NCBI RefSeq assembly: GCF_029478665.1
Contig: NZ_JARPQB010000018.1
Location: 1-64,000, forward strand
Length of the DNA stretch: 64,000 nucleotides
Direction of reading: 5' to 3'
From: Pseudomonas entomophila
Lineage (GTDB): Bacteria > Pseudomonadota > Gammaproteobacteria > Pseudomonadales > Pseudomonadaceae
The position numbers were made by a program, and so were the translations under genes. The notes below the pieces were generated by a model. It saw only the letters and a program-made list of their open reading frames with translations, was not told where the DNA came from and searched no databases. Positions 59,208 to 64,000 of the stretch are shown piece by piece (position 1 is the first letter of the stretch; every line of letters starts with the position of its first letter).

Positions 59208-60700
59208 TAATGCTCCGGTACGCCGAGCGGCTGCTCGGCGGGTTTGTCAGTGGGGGCCGGCAGTGGCTTCTGCGGCACGGTCGGACCAGCGGTGACGATT
59301 ACCAGCCGGTCGGCGGCCAGGTGCTTGGCCATGGCCGTCTTGACCTGCTCGACTGTCAGTGCCTGGGACTGCTGCATGAAGTCCTCCAGCCAGCTCAGCG
59401 GCAGGTTGTAGAAGCCGATCGCGCCCAGTTGGCCGACGATGCTTGCGTTGCTGGCGTTGGACAGCGGGAAGCTGCCGGCCAGTTCACGCTTGGCGTCGTC
59501 CAGTTCTTGTTGAGTCGGGCCATTTTTCAAGTAGTCGGCGAGGATGTCCTGGACCAGCTTGAGGGTGCCTTCGCTAAGCTCGGCGCGGGTTTGCAGGTTG
59601 ATCATGAACGGGCCGCGCACCTGCATCGGGCTGAACACCGAGTACACGCCATAGGTGAGGCCGCGCTTTTCGCGGACTTCGCTCATCAGGCGGGTACCGA
59701 AGGCGCCACCGCCGAGGATCTGGTTGCCCAGCGACAGGGCGGGCCAGTCCGGATCGTTACGGTCGATGCCGAGCTCGGCCAGCATCAGGTGGGTCTGCTT
59801 GGACGGGAAGTCGATATGAGTCGCTCCCGGCTTGGGCTCGCTCGGTTGTTCGGGCGTGGCCAGTGCAGGCCCCTTGGGCAGGCCAGCGGACACCTGGGCG
59901 GCGATGGCCTCGGCCTCGCCGCGGTCGAGGTCGCCAACCAGGGCGATCACCGCGTTGCCCGCGCTGTAGGCCTTCCTGTGGAATTCACGCAGCTGCTCCA
60001 GGGTGATGCCGGTGATGGTCTCGGCAGTGCCGTCGCTGGGGTGCGCGTAGGGGTGGTTGCCGTAGAGGTTGGCGAACAGCGCCTTGCCGGCCAGCTTGCC
60101 GGGGTTCTGCTTCTCATACTCGAAACCGGCAAGTATCTGGTTCTTGATGCGCTTGAGGGCGTCCTCGGGGAAGGTCGGCTTGCCGGCCACCTCGGTGAAC
60201 AGCTTCAGTGCTGGCTCACGCTTGTCCACGGCGCTCAGGCTGCGCAGCGAGGCCACGGCCATGTCACGGTAGGAGCCGTTGCCGAAGTCCGCGCCGAGGC
60301 CTTCGAAGCCTTCGGCGATGGCGGTCACGTCCTTGCCGGCCACGCCCTCGTTGAGCATGGCGTTGGTCAGCGCGGCCAGGCCGGGTGTGCCGCCGTCCTG
60401 GCTGCTGCCGGCGGCGAAGGTGACGCGCAGGTCGAACATTGGGAGTTCGCGGGCCTCGACGAACAGTACCCGGGCGCCTTCGGCGGTGGTCCAGTTCTGG
60501 ATGTTCAACTGGCGGCGGCTCGGGGCCTTGCCGTCCAGCTCGGCCAGCGATTGCAACGCATTGGCCGGGCGCGCGGCGGTGTCGGGCTTGCCGGTATTGT
60601 CGGACTGGGCCGGGCGCGCCAGCAGCACGGCGATAGCCACTACCAGCACGATGATCGCCAGGCCGAACAGGGTGTAGCGGGGTGCGCTGCGATCACTCAT
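59207..60700 (-). CDS. M16-family peptidase homologue lacking the zinc motif
   Basis: A 497-residue membrane-anchored protein: one TM segment near residues 10-33, then M16 fold. Where M16 peptidases have HxxEH this protein reads PGLAALTNAMLNEG, so it has no zinc site. It should be the non-catalytic partner of the M16 peptidase encoded just upstream (8-bp overlap), as in two-chain M16 enzymes. MSDRSAPRYTLFG at 60700 is the start. It couples to rsmD at its other end. Confidence 0.9.
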   Translation of the reverse strand: MSDRSAPRYTLFGLAIIVLVVAIAVLLARPAQSDNTGKPDTAARPANALQSLAELDGKAPSRRQLNIQNWTTAEGARVLFVEARELPMFDLRVTFAAGSSQDGGTPGLAALTNAMLNEGVAGKDVTAIAEGFEGLGADFGNGSYRDMAVASLRSLSAVDKREPALKLFTEVAGKPTFPEDALKRIKNQILAGFEYEKQNPGKLAGKALFANLYGNHPYAHPSDGTAETITGITLEQLREFHRKAYSAGNAVIALVGDLDRGEAEAIAAQVSAGLPKGPALATPEQPSEPKPGATHIDFPSKQTHLMLAELGIDRNDPDWPALSLGNQILGGGAFGTRLMSEVREKRGLTYGVYSVFSPMQVRGPFMINLQTRAELSEGTLKLVQDILADYLKNGPTQQELDDAKRELAGSFPLSNASNASIVGQLGAIGFYNLPLSWLEDFMQQSQALTVEQVKTAMAKHLAADRLVIVTAGPTVPQKPLPAPTDKPAEQPLGVPEH

Positions 60701-62048
60701 GAGCGGACTCCTCGGGCAGTACATGGGCAACGCTCAGGCGTTCGCGGGTGAAGTAGGTGCGGGCGGCGTCCTGGATGTCCTGCGGCGTCACGCGCTTGAG
60801 GTCGTCGAGCTCGCTGTCGATCAGTTTCCACGACAGGCCGACGGTCTCCAGCATGCCGATGGTGGTGGCCTGGCTGCTGATCGAGTCGCGGTCGTAGACC
60901 AGGCCGGCGATCACCTGGGCGCGCACGCGCTCGAGCTCTTCAGCGGTCGGTGGGGTGGTCTTGAGCTCGTCGAGCAGTTGCCATACGCCTTTCTCGACGT
61001 CGGCGAGGGTCTTGTGCTTCTGCACGTTGGGCGTGGCCGAGACCAGGAACAGGCTGTCACCCCGGGTGAAGGCGTTGTAGCTGGACGAGGCGCCGGCCAC
61101 CAGCTCCTGGCCACGTTCCAGGCGTGCCGGCATGCGCGCGCTGTAGCCGCCGTCGAGCAGGGCGGAGATCAGGCGCAGGGCGTTGACGGTGCGTGGTTCC
61201 TTGGTGGTGGCCAGGCTTGGGACGTTGAACCCGTAGATCAGGCTGGGCAGTTGCGTGCGCACATGCAGGGTCAGTTGGCGCTGGCCCGGTTCGGCCAGTT
61301 CCAGCGGCAGCTTGCTCGGTGGCACGGCGCGCTTGGGGATCGGGCCGAAGTACTTCTGTGCGAGGCTCCTCACCTCGTCAGGGGGGACGTCGCCGACCAC
61401 CACCAGGGTGGCGTTGTTTGGTGCGTACCAGGATTCGTACCAGTGGCGCAGTTCCTCGACCTTCATGCGTTCGAGGTCGGCCATCCAGCCGATGGTCGGG
61501 GTGTGGTAGCCGCTGGCCGGGTAAGCCATGGCGCGGAACAGCTCGAAGGCTTTCGCGTTGGGCTGGTCGTCGGTGCGCAGGCGGCGCTCCTCCTTGATCA
61601 CCTCGATCTCGCGGCTGAATTCGTCGGCCGGCAGGCGCAGGCTGGCCAGGCGGTCGGCTTCCAGCTCGAAGGCTACCGGCAGGCGGTCGCGGGCCAGCTC
61701 TTGATAGTAGGCGGTGTAGTCGTCGCTGGTGAAGGCGTTTTCCTCGGCGCCGATGTCGCGCAGGATGCGCGAGGCTTCGCCTGGGCCAACCTTGGCGCTG
61801 CCCTTGAACATCATGTGCTCCAGTGCATGCGAAAGACCGGTCTGGCCCGGCGTCTCGTAGCTGGAGCCAACCTTGTACCAGATCTGCGAAACCACCACTG
61901 GCGCGCGATGGTCCTCGCGCACGACGACCTTCAGGCCGTTGTCGAGGATGAATTCGTGAGTGGGTTGCACATCGGCGGCGAAGGCCACCAGCGGCAGGCA
62001 CAGCGTGCCGAGCAACAGGCCAGCGGCGCGGCGGGCTAGAGCATTCAT
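60693..62048 (-). CDS. M16-family zinc peptidase
   Basis: A 451-residue peptidase with a signal peptide (ending near residue 24, LPLVAFA). The zinc motif is HALEH in TGLSHALEHMMFKG (near residues 70-85), with the downstream Glu in FTSDDYTAYYQE and Arg/Tyr residues of the C-terminal half. It is likely periplasmic. The partner gene downstream lacks the motif; together they probably form a heterodimer like other M16 pairs. MNALARRAAG at 62048 is the start; the frame extends 52 codons more without support. Confidence 0.92.
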   Translation of the reverse strand: MNALARRAAGLLLGTLCLPLVAFAADVQPTHEFILDNGLKVVVREDHRAPVVVSQIWYKVGSSYETPGQTGLSHALEHMMFKGSAKVGPGEASRILRDIGAEENAFTSDDYTAYYQELARDRLPVAFELEADRLASLRLPADEFSREIEVIKEERRLRTDDQPNAKAFELFRAMAYPASGYHTPTIGWMADLERMKVEELRHWYESWYAPNNATLVVVGDVPPDEVRSLAQKYFGPIPKRAVPPSKLPLELAEPGQRQLTLHVRTQLPSLIYGFNVPSLATTKEPRTVNALRLISALLDGGYSARMPARLERGQELVAGASSSYNAFTRGDSLFLVSATPNVQKHKTLADVEKGVWQLLDELKTTPPTAEELERVRAQVIAGLVYDRDSISSQATTIGMLETVGLSWKLIDSELDDLKRVTPQDIQDAARTYFTRERLSVAHVLPEESAHE

Positions 62049-62281
62049 ACGGTGTTCAACCTGTTCGGCGGCCCGCTTGGGTTTAGCGTCGGCGGGCCAG
62101 GAGGTGCTAGGATACTGATCCGGTTGCCTGGCGACCATGCCTGTCGCCGTTCTGGCCCGCAGGCCCTTACGACAAAACGTTGCGCATGAACCCGCTGGCT
62201 TCACAGTAGTCTGTTCTGCGTGAGTAAGAATTCCCGATGCGCCATTGCTGGCCCATCGCTACCCTGAGATAGCCGTCCTCC

Positions 62282-63952
62282 ATGTTTGGTTCCAACGACG
62301 ACAAAAAAGCGCCGGCCGCGGCTGGCGAGAAGAAAGGCCTGTTCAGCTGGTTCCGCAAGAAGCCGGAGCAACCTGTCGCCGAACAGCCGCAAGCCCCACA
62401 ACCGCCGGTCGAGGCACCGCTCGAGCAGCCACCCGTTGAGCAGCCTGCTCCGGTGGCCGAGGCGCCCCAGCCGGCACCGGTAATCTCGCCGGTCGAGCCT
62501 GCGCCTGCCGTCGTCCCTGAGGTGGCGCAACCCGTTCCGGTGGCCGAGGCGCCCCAGCCGGCACCGGTAATCTCGCCGGTCGAGCCTGAGCCTGCCGTCG
62601 TCCCTGAGGTGGCGCAACCCGTTCCGGTGGCCGAGGCATCCCGGCCGGCACCGGCAAGCGCGCCGCCGGTCACGCCTGAGCCTGCTGTTCCTCAGGCTCA
62701 GCAGCCTGTTGAGCAGGTCGAAGCATCCCGGCCCGAGCCGGTGCAGGTTGCGTTCGATCCGGCTCCGGTGCCACAGCACCCTGCGCCAGTGAGCAACCTG
62801 GTGCTGCCAGTCGCCGAGGAACCGGTTGCGCTGGTGCCTGATCTCGAACCCAAGGCTCCGCCCGCCATCCCTGAGCGCCCGGCCCCTGAGGCGCCTGAGG
62901 TGGTGGTTCCCGAACCTGCCCCCGTGGTTGTCGTTCCTGTGGTCGAGCCCGAGTCGGTCGCGCCTGTCGCTTCCACTGCGGTTGCCGCAGAGCTCGCGCC
63001 TGTTGCCGCCGAACCCGCCAAACCAGGCTTCTTCGCCCGCCTCAAGCAGGGTCTGTCGAAGACCAGTGCCAGCATCGGCGAAGGCATGGCCAGCCTGTTC
63101 CTGGGCAAGAAGGTCATCGACGACGACCTGCTCGATGAAATCGAAACCCGCCTGCTGACCGCCGACGTCGGCGTCGAGGCCACCTCGACCATCGTCCAGA
63201 ACCTGACGCAGAAGGTCGCCCGCAAGCAGTTGGCCGACGCCGATGCCCTGTACAAGTCGCTGCAGGAAGAACTGGCCGCCCTGCTGCGCCCGGTCGAGCA
63301 GCCGCTGAAGATCGAAGCGCAGACCAAGCCCTACGTGATCCTGGTCGTGGGCGTGAACGGCGCCGGCAAGACCACCACCATCGGCAAGCTGGCGAAAAAG
63401 CTCCAGCTCGAAGGCAAGAAGGTCATGCTCGCCGCCGGCGACACCTTCCGCGCCGCGGCGGTGGAGCAACTGCAGGTGTGGGGCGAGCGCAACCAGATCC
63501 CGGTCATCGCCCAGCACACCGGCGCCGACTCGGCCTCGGTGATCTTCGACGCCGTGCAGGCCGCCAAGGCCCGTGGCGTCGATGTGCTGATCGCCGATAC
63601 CGCTGGGCGGCTGCACACCAAGGACAACTTGATGGAAGAGCTGAAGAAGGTCCGTCGGGTGATCGGCAAGCTCGATGCCGACGCGCCCCACGAGGTGCTG
63701 CTGGTGCTCGACGCCGGCACCGGCCAGAACGCCATCAGCCAGGCCAAGTACTTCAACCAAAGCGTCGAACTGACCGGCCTGGCCCTGACCAAGCTCGACG
63801 GCACCGCCAAGGGCGGCGTCATCTTCGCCCTGGCCAAGCAGTTCAGCATTCCGATCCGCTTCATCGGTGTGGGCGAGGGTATCGACGACCTGCGCACCTT
63901 CGAAGCCGAACCTTTCGTCAAGGCGCTGTTTGCCGAACGGGAACCTTCATGA
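62282..63952 (+). CDS. ftsY: Signal recognition particle receptor FtsY
   Basis: A 556-residue SRP receptor GTPase that docks SRP-ribosome complexes at the inner membrane. The N-terminal acidic A domain (residues 1-240) is rich in Pro, Val, Ala and Glu and contains tandem repeats. The NG domain has GVNGAGKTTTIGK, DTAGRLHTKDNLM and TKLDGTAKGG, with the GTP-specificity loop. It starts at 62282 with MFGSNDDKK, and its stop overlaps the ftsE start by 4 bp. The A domain is unusually long and repetitive for the family. Confidence 0.95.
   Translation: MFGSNDDKKAPAAAGEKKGLFSWFRKKPEQPVAEQPQAPQPPVEAPLEQPPVEQPAPVAEAPQPAPVISPVEPAPAVVPEVAQPVPVAEAPQPAPVISPVEPEPAVVPEVAQPVPVAEASRPAPASAPPVTPEPAVPQAQQPVEQVEASRPEPVQVAFDPAPVPQHPAPVSNLVLPVAEEPVALVPDLEPKAPPAIPERPAPEAPEVVVPEPAPVVVVPVVEPESVAPVASTAVAAELAPVAAEPAKPGFFARLKQGLSKTSASIGEGMASLFLGKKVIDDDLLDEIETRLLTADVGVEATSTIVQNLTQKVARKQLADADALYKSLQEELAALLRPVEQPLKIEAQTKPYVILVVGVNGAGKTTTIGKLAKKLQLEGKKVMLAAGDTFRAAAVEQLQVWGERNQIPVIAQHTGADSASVIFDAVQAAKARGVDVLIADTAGRLHTKDNLMEELKKVRRVIGKLDADAPHEVLLVLDAGTGQNAISQAKYFNQSVELTGLALTKLDGTAKGGVIFALAKQFSIPIRFIGVGEGIDDLRTFEAEPFVKALFAEREPS
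62450..62650 (+). repeat. 87-bp tandem repeat in the ftsY A domain
   Basis: Copies begin at 62450 and 62537, and a partial third at 62624; the period is exactly 87 bp (29 codons). The first two copies are almost identical at the DNA level, and the repeat unit encodes VAEAPQPAPVISPVEP and the following VVPEVAQPVP. Confidence 0.9.
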
Positions 63953-64000
63953 TCCGATTCGAACAGGTTGCCAAGCGCTACCCCAATGGCCACGTCGGCC
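63949..64000 (+). CDS. ftsE: Cell division ATP-binding protein FtsE, N-terminal fragment
   Basis: Seventeen codons at the right edge, MIRFEQVAKRYPNGHVG, match the FtsE start. The ATG overlaps the ftsY stop by 4 bp, the conserved ftsY-ftsE-ftsX arrangement. FtsE with FtsX regulates septal peptidoglycan hydrolases. Confidence 0.9.
   Translation, partial: MIRFEQVAKRYPNGHVG

Noticed and set aside
60699..62039. 446-codon plus-strand ORF opposite the M16 peptidase
   Set aside because: Antisense shadow with low-complexity composition.

Overview
The window is a GC-rich chromosomal segment from a fluorescent Pseudomonas, most likely of the P. putida group. Supporting signs are the gene content and order (folA to ftsY block, aguA next to an OprE/OprQ-type porin, calB/TetR/sseA), the codon bias that creates long antisense shadow ORFs, and at least 14 intergenic REP loci with the GTAGGAGC flank typical of these genomes. 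I see no phage genes, transposase, integrase, CRISPR array, rRNA or tRNA. About 59 CDS (two cut by the window edges) are supported.

Left part (1-19.4 kb): the 5' end of an FdhF/YdeP-type molybdopterin oxidoreductase follows fdhD. Then come a LysM/BON protein, yrfG, nudE-cysQ, and a tightly overlapping sensor kinase / sigma-54 response regulator / thioesterase operon. Directly upstream of that operon is a 9-gene, almost gap-free sugar-nucleotide cluster (7.6-16.2 kb): rmlBACD, a WecE/RffA transaminase, a metallophosphoesterase, an ATP-grasp enzyme, a short-chain epimerase, a methyltransferase and a WbqC protein. It has no glycosyltransferase, flippase or polymerase, so it looks like a dTDP-sugar making and decorating module that feeds a glycosylation system elsewhere. 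Divergent from it is a kinase / degenerate M23 / class III aminotransferase fusion.

Middle part (19.4-42 kb): agmatine deiminase, a small protein, a catecholate-type TonB receptor divergent from an OprD-family porin, and an FMN-binding glutamate-synthase-like protein. Next is a 2-aminoethylphosphonate ABC operon ending in a PhnZ-like HD-domain oxygenase. A DUF2868/DUF3482 membrane-protein/GTPase pair, folA, a FecI-FecR-TonB receptor iron-signalling unit, the cystine carrier tcyP and periplasmic phosphorylcholine phosphatase (pchP) follow.

Right part (42-64 kb): conserved housekeeping genes: ilvD, a DUF4153 membrane protein, rlmI, an HDOD protein, mutM, ggt, a YfhL-type ferredoxin and coaD. 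Then comes a dehydrogenase set (GMC oxidoreductase, Tat lipoprotein, coniferyl aldehyde dehydrogenase, TetR), sseA, a YheT hydrolase, rsmD, a pair of M16 peptidases (one lacking the zinc motif), ftsY and the start of ftsE.

The most interesting items are the sugar-nucleotide cluster, the tri-domain fusion with two palindromes behind it, the PhnZ-like enzyme without a visible PhnY, the putative Tat hitch-hiker dehydrogenase with a C-x5-C-x3-C motif, and REP pairs whose stems are matched within each locus. One of those REP pairs supplies the stop codons of both flanking genes.
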